DNA from: Methanococcoides sp. AM1
Lineage (GTDB): Archaea > Halobacteriota > Methanosarcinia > Methanosarcinales > Methanosarcinaceae
Length of the DNA: 64,000 bases
Assembly: GCF_900774055.1 (NCBI RefSeq)
Contig: NZ_CAAGSW010000003.1
Coordinates: 248,001-312,000, forward strand
Direction: 5' to 3'
Position numbers and translations under genes: made by a program. The notes below the pieces were generated by a model. That model was not told the origin of the DNA. It did not search any database and saw only the letters and a list, made by a program, of their open reading frames with translations. Position 1 is the first letter of the stretch, and the number at the start of each line of letters is the position of its first letter. Shown here in pieces: positions 1 to 9,514 of this stretch.

Positions 1-312
1 GTTACTGATGAGGAAACCAAAGCAGTGGTGAAAGAGTTCTTCGAGGAGCACAACATTTGCATTGAGCCTCATGGTGCTGTTGGTATTAAGGGCCTGATAG
101 ATTATCGTGCAAGTACCAATGACAACACGCTTGCAGTAACACTGGAAACTGCTCATCCGGCAAAGTTCCCTGCTGAAGTTGAGGATGCCATCGGGATCGA
201 GCCGGAGCCACCTCAGAGCCTGAAAGAGATCGAGGGAAAAGAAGAGCATATGGAGTTACTGGATACTGATTATGAGAAGTTCAAGAGCTACTTGAAGGAA
301 AGGCTTGAGTGA
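1..312 (+). CDS. thrC: Threonine synthase, C-terminal part
   Basis: The reading frame is open from the left edge and the last 103 residues are visible. Threonine synthase converts O-phosphohomoserine to threonine with pyridoxal phosphate. The visible part has the family's late segment HGAVGIKGL (residues 24-32) and ETAHPAKFP (49-57), which lie after the PLP domain in other threonine synthases. The PLP lysine and the start are outside the window. The downstream cluster is on the opposite strand and converges on it, so this gene belongs to a unit to the left. Confidence 0.85.
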   Translation, partial: VTDEETKAVVKEFFEEHNICIEPHGAVGIKGLIDYRASTNDNTLAVTLETAHPAKFPAEVEDAIGIEPEPPQSLKEIEGKEEHMELLDTDYEKFKSYLKERLE

Positions 313-356
313 GGTCTTTCTTTTAAGTTTTTCTTTTTTGTTATTTTTCTCAAACT
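313..356 (+). terminator. T-rich terminator after thrC
   Basis: Directly after the stop codon there are four T-rich runs within about 40 bases and no clear hairpin. This is the usual form of archaeal intrinsic termination. Confidence 0.5.
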
Positions 357-378
357 TATTCTATGATATTATCAGAAA

Positions 379-2505
379 TCAGAGCTTGATCGTATTTTTT
401 CTATAGCTCCACAATAATATTATTATCGTGATCAGCAGACTGATCAATGCTCCAATTATGTGGGCGGTAAAAGGTTTATAGCGAATGTAGCTGTCACCTG
501 CAGTATCTTTTGATGCTGTAAATATCGATGTCAATCCTGCTGAATCCAGACTTTCACCATTATCAAGTACCCATCCGTTTTGATCATGCTCGGGTGAAGT
601 GAAGAGTACATATTCTGTGGAATTATACAAATGATACCTGAATGGTGAGACTGCAGTATAGTTAAGTTCTTTTGCAGATGCATTGGTAAGATCCATTTCA
701 ATGTTTTCCTGATTAGCAGATCTCATCAAATAACCATGGTCATTTATATCGATCGTTTTACTCAACTCTACCAATTCAGCCCAATCTTTTATTTCTATTA
801 AAGAATTAACTTCCCTGATCCTTGACGTTTTATGAAGATTCCTGAAAACAATAAGTTCTTCATTTTCCATTACTAATTCCAGGTCGCTTTGATCATACAG
901 GAAATCATATTTTTGATAATCAACATCCTTTGCAAGAACTATATACTTAACATTTAGTGGTGCGACAAGTTCTCCAAAGTTATCTGTTTCGTTCTTGTGT
1001 TCCAGCAAATATCCCATGTAATGCTGAGTAGGTTTTGAACTCTGTGTCCGGATATGTCCAACTTCTGCATTTTCCCCGATCATCGTAGGCTTATCAAAAA
1101 ACAGGTTTGCAGGATTTGCAATTCTCCTGTCGCTCCAATTGAAGGTCATGTACAAATGCCAGGGGAAGAAAAGCACATCAAAGTCTTCCGAATCATTGTT
1201 CAGGAAATCATTGACCTCATACCATTCTGCTGGATAGTCCTTTGGTTCTATCTGACCGTTAAAACCATTGAAGATCGTGAAAGAGTAAGCAAGTGGAACC
1301 GCGATAATGAGCACAGCCAAAGCTACTGACAATATCTTTTGTTTATTTTCCGGTACAAGGTTCATCCTGTCGTTAAGTTTGAAGCTTTTGAATATCTCGT
1401 CAACGCCCAGACTGCCTAAGAACGCATATGCTAAAACCAATGCACCTACGAATTTCTGAGAGTCCCTCATTCCTTTGAATATGAAAAAATGATCGAACAA
1501 GTACTCAAAGATCGGTGCAGAATATTGATAGGTGATGCCACCTGCCAGTAATAACGAGATGATGGCAGACAAGACCAGGCCTTTATGAAGTGGCTTCTTT
1601 GTATTCGGCAAAAATCCGTGAATTGCAAAGTACAAAATTCCGGTAAAGAGTAGCATAAATATCCACTTGGATGCAAAGTGAAATGGATATTCATATCCTC
1701 CACGCCAGAAACCATACATCATAGCAAGTGAGAGCAGGATATTCCCAGAAATTGTACTGCTGGCAGTGAAAGCGGACAGGTCATATGCTGATATCTGGTT
1801 CAGGATGCTTGATCCTTGTGAGACAGACCAAAAGACCGGCAGGATCCAGAACATATTGACTGCTAAATAAGCCAGGCCTAAGTGGATAGTACTTTTAATG
1901 ATATTTTTTCGTTCATTTCTTTCATCAACTATAACAAAAATAAATATGCACAGTTGAATAAGTAATACGATCAAAAGAACATGCATATCGAATATGCTTA
2001 CAACAGTGTTCCACAACAGCGGTCTTTTCCATTTGGTCCTGTCATCCAGGAAATCTGAGAAACTTCTGATCGCAAGAGGAACGAAAGCATATGCTAAGAG
2101 TAGATAGAGATGTCCGGCTAAAAATCGGGTATAAATGAATGGATTTACTGCATACAGCGTTCCGCTGAAGTATTTACCATAAGCAGACTTCGAGGGAGCA
2201 GATATGTGGGCAGAGATGCCTGCTATTAAAAATACTGAGAACAGGATGATCTTTTGAGTAGCCCATGAAGGTAAGACCAGTTCCATAATTTGAAGGATCG
2301 CAAGGAATGGTGCCTGTCCCCCGATACCGTTGCCCAGGATATGATCTGCAAGATAATTTCGACCAGCAGCCCAGGTAGTATCTAATGTCAGAATATAACC
2401 AGGTCGAAACAGAGGAAGGAAGATCGCGAGTGTCAGTATAGTATAGTAGATAAGTGCATATCTATCAAATGAATGCCGGGTCATACTATTTTTAGATCCA
2501 CTCAT
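379..2505 (-). CDS. GT-C-like multi-span membrane protein 1
   Basis: A 708-residue membrane protein, last gene of the leftward surface-polysaccharide cluster. A first membrane span (about 17-34) is followed by an outer-loop aspartate (D42 in LDTTW), the layout of GT-C glycosyltransferases that use lipid-phosphate sugars. Roughly a dozen spans follow to about residue 425, then a soluble outer domain (about 430-670) and a last span near the C-terminus with a short basic tail. It resembles YfhO-type or archaeal GT-C proteins, and a second protein of the same design lies at 6714-8879. I infer transfer of a sugar on the outer face of the membrane. The specific sugar cannot be read from the sequence. 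It starts 12 bases after the next upstream gene ends. Confidence 0.6.
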   Translation of the reverse strand: MSGSKNSMTRHSFDRYALIYYTILTLAIFLPLFRPGYILTLDTTWAAGRNYLADHILGNGIGGQAPFLAILQIMELVLPSWATQKIILFSVFLIAGISAHISAPSKSAYGKYFSGTLYAVNPFIYTRFLAGHLYLLLAYAFVPLAIRSFSDFLDDRTKWKRPLLWNTVVSIFDMHVLLIVLLIQLCIFIFVIVDERNERKNIIKSTIHLGLAYLAVNMFWILPVFWSVSQGSSILNQISAYDLSAFTASSTISGNILLSLAMMYGFWRGGYEYPFHFASKWIFMLLFTGILYFAIHGFLPNTKKPLHKGLVLSAIISLLLAGGITYQYSAPIFEYLFDHFFIFKGMRDSQKFVGALVLAYAFLGSLGVDEIFKSFKLNDRMNLVPENKQKILSVALAVLIIAVPLAYSFTIFNGFNGQIEPKDYPAEWYEVNDFLNNDSEDFDVLFFPWHLYMTFNWSDRRIANPANLFFDKPTMIGENAEVGHIRTQSSKPTQHYMGYLLEHKNETDNFGELVAPLNVKYIVLAKDVDYQKYDFLYDQSDLELVMENEELIVFRNLHKTSRIREVNSLIEIKDWAELVELSKTIDINDHGYLMRSANQENIEMDLTNASAKELNYTAVSPFRYHLYNSTEYVLFTSPEHDQNGWVLDNGESLDSAGLTSIFTASKDTAGDSYIRYKPFTAHIIGALISLLITIIILLWSYRKNTIKL

Positions 2506-2517
2506 ACGACACCTGAT

Positions 2518-3084
2518 TTAATTTTCATTTGACTGCTTAAGAAATAAGGTCAACAGCAGATACAGTGAAGAAAATCCAATTACTATCCAGATTATCATTT
2601 CCATGTATCCCCAGACGATCCACCAGCCGAACATGGATCCGTACACATACATTATGACAGCCAATAACCCCAGATAGATCGATACTTCCTTTGAGATATT
2701 CTTCATAAGCACCAGATTGGACCTTTTGAGCACTCTTTCCGTGTTGGGTATGGATATTGGCATATGCTCTATGGATGGTTTCAATTCACTGATCTTTTTG
2801 AATATGGGTGCATTTACTGCACATCCATGGCCCCATATTGCTAATTTATGCACGTTTCCTGAGACCCGGGACATTGCAGATCTGAGCTTTTCTGGAGTGT
2901 CATCCGGAAGGGAAATTTCCAGGAACCGGATCGTTACACCAATAACAAGTAAATAATATGCATAGATGGCAAGGCTCTCAGCACGGGTCTCATCACCCAT
3001 TGCAAGTGTTACTGCTGTGGCTGCAAGCAAAACTAATGCAAGAAAGATCGGATAATTTGATGGTGGCCAGTTACTTGTTTCCAT
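2518..3084 (-). CDS. Four-span membrane protein of unknown function
   Basis: I do not recognise this 188-residue protein. It has two N-terminal membrane spans (about 12-29 and 37-55), a hydrophilic middle of about 75 residues and two C-terminal spans (about 132-150 and 155-180). Its place between a flippase and a GT-C-like protein, same strand and 12 bases from the next gene, suggests an accessory role in polysaccharide assembly, for example chain-length control or complex scaffolding. No catalytic motif is visible, so this is inference from context only. Confidence 0.55.
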   Translation of the reverse strand: METSNWPPSNYPIFLALVLLAATAVTLAMGDETRAESLAIYAYYLLVIGVTIRFLEISLPDDTPEKLRSAMSRVSGNVHKLAIWGHGCAVNAPIFKKISELKPSIEHMPISIPNTERVLKRSNLVLMKNISKEVSIYLGLLAVIMYVYGSMFGWWIVWGYMEMIIWIVIGFSSLYLLLTLFLKQSNEN

Positions 3085-3170
3085 TTTGATCTTTACCCTG
3101 GAGAGATTCTTTGTCTGTCAAATCCATTTTATAACTTTATTAGACATGTCTATGCTATAAATGCGTATCA

Positions 3171-4658
3171 TTAGACCCGGTTTAATTTTCTGATAACTCT
3201 GGATGTCATTTCTGCTATAGGGGTTATAGCTTTGTGGTTCGGCATACCGGCAAGGAATATTGATGTATCTTCTTCTGTCAATAATCCAAAGCTTGCCAAT
3301 ACTACAAGATATATGATGCCACTTAAGGTCATACTTCCTACCAGTGGGAAAAGACCCGTATGTGGGAGCGTGTACAGTACCAGGAGCAGTATACAAAAGC
3401 TCACCAGTACTTTTACGATTGTAAGATGATTAATTTTGAGTTTATATGTGTGCACATAAAGACCTGCCAGTACGATGCACCCAATTGAGCATGCGATGGC
3501 GGTTGAACCTGCTGCACCGACGATCCCGTATGAAGGAACTAATACGACCAGCAGGATGATCTCAATTATCACGGCAAATGGCAGGATAATTGCGGGGATC
3601 CTTGGCACATTACGTGCCTGGAATATGTTAGTAAAGACCATTATCATAACCAGGAATCCCATGCCAATGGCAACTATGGAAAGTGCCGGTGCACTTGCAA
3701 TATATTCAGATGGGAACATTAACAGAATAAAGGCCTCCGGGATCGCTGCGATCACAAGTGCAAGGGGTAGGATGAACAATGCACCGTATTTGATACTTTT
3801 TGATGCATACCTGTCATCTTCCTGGTGTTTTGAGATATAGGGAAACAGTACTCCCATTAATGCACCTACTATGAATATTGGTAACTGTGCAAGGATCAAA
3901 GCTGCCCTGTAGTATCCGGAAAGCGCATCTGATAGCGCTACTTCTGTGAGGAACTTCACGCCTATGATATCGATGTTCATGAGCAGTGTGGTTCCAAGTG
4001 TACCAAAGAACATCGGGAGGGCAAAGAAGTATACATTGGAGTCCGCCCATCCTTTTGTTTTCCAGAAGGTGAAGTCTCTTGTCAGCAGGATCGCAAGGGA
4101 AAGACCAATGAACATCGATATGGGAAAGCTGAGGACTGCACCAAGTGCTCCAAATCCCATCTTAACAAGTATTACTCCGGACATGAGTTTTGCAAAAATA
4201 GTTATGATCCCGATGAGTGCAAAGGACTTGAAACGGAAAGTTCCCTGAAGTATGCTAATATAAATGATTGACATGGCAGTGAATATTGTTGCAAGCAGGA
4301 TGCATATGACCAGCAGGTTGTAATTTGCCCCAAGATCGATAATATCAGTCGTATATCCAACATAAAATACAATGGATAAGAGCACAGCAATGCCGATGTT
4401 TGCAATTAAAGCGCTCTTGAAAACACGGTGTTTTGTAGTGGTATCATACTTTCCTGAGATGAATTTGGTAGTTGTAAGTGGAAATGCGGATGTCACAAAT
4501 AGTGAGAAGATTAGCAGGAATGATGCTGATACTCCTAACATACCGAATTGTGCAGGTGTCAGCATCCAGCCCATTATAACATTGAATCCATAGTTAAGGA
4601 GTGCACCGATGAAGAATGCTGCAAACATTACAAAGCTGTTCTTTGAAGGATTGGTCAT
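3171..4658 (-). CDS. Wzx-like oligosaccharide flippase (MOP/MATE superfamily)
   Basis: A 495-residue protein with about 14 evenly spaced hydrophobic spans and almost no long loops, as in Wzx/RfbX flippases of the polysaccharide_synt family. The N-terminal span ends in NYGFNVIMGWMLTPAQFG, a typical first loop of these proteins. It would move lipid-linked oligosaccharide from the inner to the outer face, linking the cytoplasmic glycosyltransferases upstream with the GT-C-like proteins that act outside. The short C-terminal tail (about 475-495) is cytoplasmic and basic. Confidence 0.8.
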   Translation of the reverse strand: MTNPSKNSFVMFAAFFIGALLNYGFNVIMGWMLTPAQFGMLGVSASFLLIFSLFVTSAFPLTTTKFISGKYDTTTKHRVFKSALIANIGIAVLLSIVFYVGYTTDIIDLGANYNLLVICILLATIFTAMSIIYISILQGTFRFKSFALIGIITIFAKLMSGVILVKMGFGALGAVLSFPISMFIGLSLAILLTRDFTFWKTKGWADSNVYFFALPMFFGTLGTTLLMNIDIIGVKFLTEVALSDALSGYYRAALILAQLPIFIVGALMGVLFPYISKHQEDDRYASKSIKYGALFILPLALVIAAIPEAFILLMFPSEYIASAPALSIVAIGMGFLVMIMVFTNIFQARNVPRIPAIILPFAVIIEIILLVVLVPSYGIVGAAGSTAIACSIGCIVLAGLYVHTYKLKINHLTIVKVLVSFCILLLVLYTLPHTGLFPLVGSMTLSGIIYLVVLASFGLLTEEDTSIFLAGMPNHKAITPIAEMTSRVIRKLNRV

Positions 4659-4708
4659 TTATTGCCTCGAATATCTATAAAAATTTCGTATACGGGTCAG
4701 AATTCCTC

Positions 4709-6712
4709 TTATCTGCCCCGATACAGGTTCAGTGCCGAGTAATAGCCAACAAGAGTTCCGACAACGACGAAAAAACTCCATTCCGGCACTTGCAGTACAA
4801 TATATGCAGCACTAGCGAACACTATCAGCATTCCTGCAAAGTCGTGCAGATGTGAATCCATCATTAACATCTTACCAATAGTAGAATCACTCCTGCTGGC
4901 CACATTCGCACCGATACCGGCACCAGTCAGGATGATACCCGCAGCAGCCATGTCAGATCCACCCCTGGTAAATGCAGCTACAAGTACTCCGATTCCACAG
5001 ATGAACGCTATTATGTCAAGCGGAAGTGAACGCGTCACCTTTTGCATGTGGTTACGCACAGAAACCGCTGCGACCATTCCGATAAGTAGCATCATGAGCT
5101 TTGGATACAGTTCACCGGTAAGTATGGTAGGAGGAATTTCATCCCCGGTGGGAGCATAAGCAAAATCATCCCCCACGATCTCGAACAGATCACTGTCCTG
5201 CATTCCGCCGGTATCCACACTGACAACATACTGTCCATCCCCGCGGTAGAACTCATTATACCCCAGATCGACGTTGAATGTAGAGCTGGTAACAGGCACA
5301 TCCTTTGAATATATTTCCTTCTTACCATTATCCACAACCTTGTAGACCCTGACCACTGCCATCGTATTCCAATCCACATATTCAGCAGGGAACGGGGAAC
5401 CTATGCTGACAGTACCGCGTATCCCGTTATCTTCCTGCAGGTCAGAGGAGATCGTCGTAACGCCCGGATTAAGTGCCTTTACCTGATAATCCACAGACTT
5501 CTCTATGGATGTATATTCCGGATCAATGGATACTGTGAGTGTATGACTGCCTGGATTTTCAGGTGCTTTCAGCACCACATCGAATTGCTCTGATTCACCG
5601 ACATCAAGAACAAGTTCAGGTTTGATGATTTCACTATCGCCATCTGTATTTACCACAATTTCAGGCATACCCGAATACATGATCCCTCCATTATTCTTGA
5701 CCGAGAACCGGATATTCATGTCCTCTTCCTGGTAATAGTTTGGTTCGATCGAGATATCATCCACACCAATGTTAAGATCATCACTACTTGCTGAGATGAT
5801 CTCTTCCAGCCAGACACCACTGTTGTCCTCTGCATCGAATACCTGATTAACCTTGAAGTTCACAGCCTCATCCCCATTTTCAAAATAAAGGGATACTGTC
5901 TCACCTTCTGTTCCCACAGATGAGTCTACGGTCTCTCCGAATTTGCTTAAGCTGAAAAATGCTTTTCCGTTTGCGGTATCTTCAAGGCGGAGTGTGTATG
6001 TAGAGTCGATGTTGGTAGAGGGATTGGTGGAGGTGAGGTTGAGTTCGTTGATGTAGCCGGAGGCATTTTCCATGGTTATGGGGCGGAGGTAGAAGTTGTC
6101 GAAGTAGCTGGTGGTTTGATAGGTAGCAAAACCCACTTTTCCTTCTGGATTTGTATCTTTGAATTCAGTGGTAATTGCGAGATTGTTGTCGTAATATAAA
6201 TAAATTTTTTTGTTTATACGAACTACTTTGATATGGTGCATTTGTGGATAATTGAAATCGATGGAGGTGTTAACAGATGAATTTATGTGTGTTATAGTAT
6301 TGAAAAGGATGGACTCCTTTACTTCTCCAGTATAAATTGTATCCACGTGTTTTCCTTGCTGATTATCATCTTGTATCCAAAATGTAGCATAATCATCACT
6401 ATTTTCATAGTAAAATATAAATCCTGGCAAAGCAAAACCCTGAATAATGGTGTCATTTGCAGTAAAATCAAATTGGCACATATATTGTGTACCATCCCAC
6501 TGGTCAAAAATTAAACCAGTTCGACTTGCGGTAACTGATATCATTCCATTTATGATAGTCCATGTGTCTGGAGTAGTTGAGAACCATTGAGATGTTTGAA
6601 GTGTAGTTGTATTGAAATCATCACTATATTCTTCTTGTGCTGAGGATAACTCAGCACCCATTACAAAGAAAAGAATGATTAATAAGACTTTCATTGAGTT
6701 AGAACAATTCAT
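4709..6712 (-). CDS. Secreted jelly-roll/CARDB-like protein with C-terminal membrane domain
   Basis: A 667-residue exported protein. The signal peptide covers about residues 1-25 (an inner ATG at residue 7 is a possible start). Residues about 28-215 read like a concanavalin/LamG-type jelly roll, with the SYFDNFYLRP end typical of these folds. Residues about 310-420 look like a CARDB domain (conserved VKNNG). The last 130 residues contain about five hydrophobic spans. Base composition changes inside the gene: the N-terminal third is AT-rich like the genes upstream, the rest is richer in G and C, so the gene may be a recombinant. It starts one base after the GT-C-like gene upstream ends. I infer a surface glycan-binding or assembly role. 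Confidence 0.55.
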   Translation of the reverse strand: MNCSNSMKVLLIILFFVMGAELSSAQEEYSDDFNTTTLQTSQWFSTTPDTWTIINGMISVTASRTGLIFDQWDGTQYMCQFDFTANDTIIQGFALPGFIFYYENSDDYATFWIQDDNQQGKHVDTIYTGEVKESILFNTITHINSSVNTSIDFNYPQMHHIKVVRINKKIYLYYDNNLAITTEFKDTNPEGKVGFATYQTTSYFDNFYLRPITMENASGYINELNLTSTNPSTNIDSTYTLRLEDTANGKAFFSLSKFGETVDSSVGTEGETVSLYFENGDEAVNFKVNQVFDAEDNSGVWLEEIISASSDDLNIGVDDISIEPNYYQEEDMNIRFSVKNNGGIMYSGMPEIVVNTDGDSEIIKPELVLDVGESEQFDVVLKAPENPGSHTLTVSIDPEYTSIEKSVDYQVKALNPGVTTISSDLQEDNGIRGTVSIGSPFPAEYVDWNTMAVVRVYKVVDNGKKEIYSKDVPVTSSTFNVDLGYNEFYRGDGQYVVSVDTGGMQDSDLFEIVGDDFAYAPTGDEIPPTILTGELYPKLMMLLIGMVAAVSVRNHMQKVTRSLPLDIIAFICGIGVLVAAFTRGGSDMAAAGIILTGAGIGANVASRSDSTIGKMLMMDSHLHDFAGMLIVFASAAYIVLQVPEWSFFVVVGTLVGYYSALNLYRGR

Positions 6713-6713
6713 G

Positions 6714-8879
6714 CTACCTCCTTAACCATGTCGAAGTTTTTTTCAGCCAACCCATGGTTAGATAAACTAATATTCCTAATACTGTTAATCCTGATACAAT
6801 TGAACCAACATAAAAATATGATTGTGGGCGGAAATAAAGTGTCAAATCTAAATTAATACTCCCATCATTATTTCTAATGTAATTGTCTTCTGAAAATTCA
6901 TCTTGTATATATTTTGGATCTATTAAAAAAGAATTCAACAGGGCATCATTTTCAAAATGAACTTCATCACTTATAAAATAATTTTTATCCATTAGTGCAA
7001 TAAACCAATTAAATTCTCCAACTTTTAATTTCCAATCAGGGTGATACCTATCTGAAAAATGTAAATAAATTGGTTCGGATATATTTTTTAATTGTATTTC
7101 ATACTGAGTTGGATTTTTCATTTGAAATTCAATATCTTGAAACGGGATCTGCTTATAAATAGTTTCATTTTCTGAGGTATAATATATGTGTGGTCTATAA
7201 TCTTTGTTTTCATAAACAACAATATCTTTTGTTCCAATATCTATTTTTTTAAGGTAATCGATTTGTTCTAGTTCATTTAAGTAATATGTACGCTTGCCAT
7301 AATGTATAAAAAAATCATCATCGTTATTTATATCTTGTATCGGTAAAATAACATATTTGATTGAACTAGTATCAAGAAGTTTATCAGAATAAGGTTGTTT
7401 TAAGATATTCATAGTCTGATTTTCAATAGAATCACTAGCACTGACTTGACCATCATTTTTTAGAATCTTATCCCAAGAAGATTGCAATGTTTGTATGTTA
7501 CTTACTTTTGGATGAGTACTTGTATAAGTACTCCATCGAGAATCGGTTGGAACCCACAAAGTGCGGAAGAAATCGGGTTGCTTCTGAATAAACTCATTGG
7601 CAACAGGATAATCTTTTGGAATTTCTCGGGCCACAAAAGTTGCCCCAAATTCACCAGTTATTAGGGGGTTTGCATTCCATACAAATAAAAGCGCAATGCA
7701 AATAGTTATGAAAGATTTACCATAAGTTTGCCATTTTTTCTCACTCCACTTTGTCCATAACCAAGCTACAAAAGACCCTATCAATATAGAATAGCCAAAT
7801 ACGATTACGAAATAAAATTTACTTGCCTCACGAAATGCATTGAAACCTGGCATATTATTATATAACCATGGGTATAAATCTGGAAAAGGTTCTCCAACTT
7901 GTTTTGTAAGCAGTATTCCAATAAGTGCCATTATTGCAAAGAACAACACATTTTGATTTTTTCGGTTCAACAATAACCCCATAAAAGCTAAAATTGGAAT
8001 TAAATAAAAATAAATTGGAATCGGTTGAACGATAAATACACTGATTGATTCTCCAGTCCAAAATCTGTGAAATAGTGCTATCGCACTATTTATATCAAAA
8101 AATTCATTTCCAAATAGTCCTCGACTGAATATTTCATTACTTATTAATGAATTGGTGGCAGTCAATGGTAAAATCCATGGCAAATTTAGTAAACCTATAA
8201 TGCTAAGAGATAAGATCCAATATAAAAAATTCTGATATTCATGTTTATTTATAAATCGGTATATAAGAAATAAATTGATAATCCATACACTTATATAAAA
8301 AATTCTGAATTCATATGCAGATAAAATTACACCACAGATTAATAATCTCAAAAAATCGTTTCTCTCATACCCTTCTACAAAGAAACTGTATGCATAATAG
8401 AAAAATATTAAAAGAAGACTATCAGCAATCAACACAAAAAGATGTCCTGTTTGAAGCGTTAGAGTATATGTATTAAATAAAACAATGATAGCGGAAATGG
8501 CTGCTGCAGGTCTTGATTTAAGTATCTTTAATGATAAAAAGTAGGCTACAATCGGAGTTACTATAAGGTATGGCCATAATAGCAACATTCTTAATGCAAA
8601 ATTATATCCAATTCCTATATTCGCTAAAATTCCATATAAGAATTGGATAGGGTAATAGCTAGCCGTAAGCAAAACGTTACCTAAACCCACATTATTGTTA
8701 TATATCAAAAAAGAATTAAATAATAATTCTTTTTGAGTGTCTAATAACCAAACCCCAGCGTCACCATGAGTGATAAATCCGTCATTAAAGACCCACACCC
8801 AGTGGGTAATAATATTTATTAGTATGACAAAGTTCAGACACCAATGTCTTTTCATAAATTGTTTAATATTTTGAATCAT
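6714..8879 (-). CDS. GT-C-like multi-span membrane protein 2
   Basis: A 721-residue protein with the same plan as the gene at 379-2505: a first span, an outer-loop aspartate (D40 in THGDAGVW), about a dozen spans to residue 405, an extracellular domain (about 410-685) and one last span with a basic end. The start ATG overlaps the stop of the upstream methyltransferase frame by four bases (ATGA), which shows translational coupling. The gene is very AT-rich. It is probably a GT-C glycosyltransferase or YfhO-like protein that modifies the glycan outside the cell. The substrate is unknown. Confidence 0.6.
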   Translation of the reverse strand: MIQNIKQFMKRHWCLNFVILINIITHWVWVFNDGFITHGDAGVWLLDTQKELLFNSFLIYNNNVGLGNVLLTASYYPIQFLYGILANIGIGYNFALRMLLLWPYLIVTPIVAYFLSLKILKSRPAAAISAIIVLFNTYTLTLQTGHLFVLIADSLLLIFFYYAYSFFVEGYERNDFLRLLICGVILSAYEFRIFYISVWIINLFLIYRFINKHEYQNFLYWILSLSIIGLLNLPWILPLTATNSLISNEIFSRGLFGNEFFDINSAIALFHRFWTGESISVFIVQPIPIYFYLIPILAFMGLLLNRKNQNVLFFAIMALIGILLTKQVGEPFPDLYPWLYNNMPGFNAFREASKFYFVIVFGYSILIGSFVAWLWTKWSEKKWQTYGKSFITICIALLFVWNANPLITGEFGATFVAREIPKDYPVANEFIQKQPDFFRTLWVPTDSRWSTYTSTHPKVSNIQTLQSSWDKILKNDGQVSASDSIENQTMNILKQPYSDKLLDTSSIKYVILPIQDINNDDDFFIHYGKRTYYLNELEQIDYLKKIDIGTKDIVVYENKDYRPHIYYTSENETIYKQIPFQDIEFQMKNPTQYEIQLKNISEPIYLHFSDRYHPDWKLKVGEFNWFIALMDKNYFISDEVHFENDALLNSFLIDPKYIQDEFSEDNYIRNNDGSINLDLTLYFRPQSYFYVGSIVSGLTVLGILVYLTMGWLKKTSTWLRR

Positions 8880-9514
8880 ATTTTTGGGATTGCAACTATA
8901 ATTATATGGATACTTAATATCTTTCTTAAAAAAGATGCATTGTGTACAACTGACCCTAGAAAATTGGCAGCACCTTGCACTTTAATCACGTTATAGCCGG
9001 AAGATGAGATTAAGTCTTTGGATGTCTTAAAGGTATAAAAGTGCAAATGAGTTGAATCCATTACACCGTAGTCACTATAATCGAATTTTCCCAGTAACAG
9101 ATTTAAACGTACTCTCCAAAGAGCTATATTAGGTAATGATACAATAATCCTGCCTTGAGATTTAAGGTATTGTTTAAAATGTTTCAATACTTTGTCTGGA
9201 TATAGTAGATGTTCTAGCACGTCACCAAAAACGATCACATCAAATTTTTGGCTAAAAATCGGATTTATAGGGAGATTATTTAGGTCAACCAATTTTACTT
9301 CTGCACAGGTTTCTTTAGCTTTGAAAAGTGCTTGGCAATTAGCATCAATTCCCCACACATCATTATTAGGTATATGCTTAGCTAAATACCCTTCTGAACA
9401 TCCTACATCTAAAACAATTTCTCCTTGCTGAATTTCGGAAATAATAGTGGCGATGGAACCATTACGAGGGAGTTCTGAAGGAGCTTTGTATTGTTTAATA
9501 ATTATACCACCGAT
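8876..9514 (-). CDS. SAM-dependent methyltransferase with no usual start codon
   Basis: Class I methyltransferase. The full frame of 212 codons contains motif I (VLDVGCSEGYLAKH) followed by the acidic strand-2 end (WGIDAN), then DVIVFGDVLEHL and a late LPN segment, so it matches Methyltransf_23 proteins in content and length. The first GTG (at 9358) lies after motif I and would remove the SAM site. Upstream of it the frame is open only to the TAA of the preceding glycosyltransferase, in the same frame, and holds no ATG, GTG or TTG. A GGTGG at 9507-9511 precedes ATA and ATT codons, so a rare AUU/AUA start is possible. Otherwise the gene lost its start. It probably methylates a glycan sugar. 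Confidence 0.55.
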   Translation of the reverse strand: MGGIIIKQYKAPSELPRNGSIATIISEIQQGEIVLDVGCSEGYLAKHIPNNDVWGIDANCQALFKAKETCAEVKLVDLNNLPINPIFSQKFDVIVFGDVLEHLLYPDKVLKHFKQYLKSQGRIIVSLPNIALWRVRLNLLLGKFDYSDYGVMDSTHLHFYTFKTSKDLISSSGYNVIKVQGAANFLGSVVHNASFLRKILSIHIIIVAIPKI

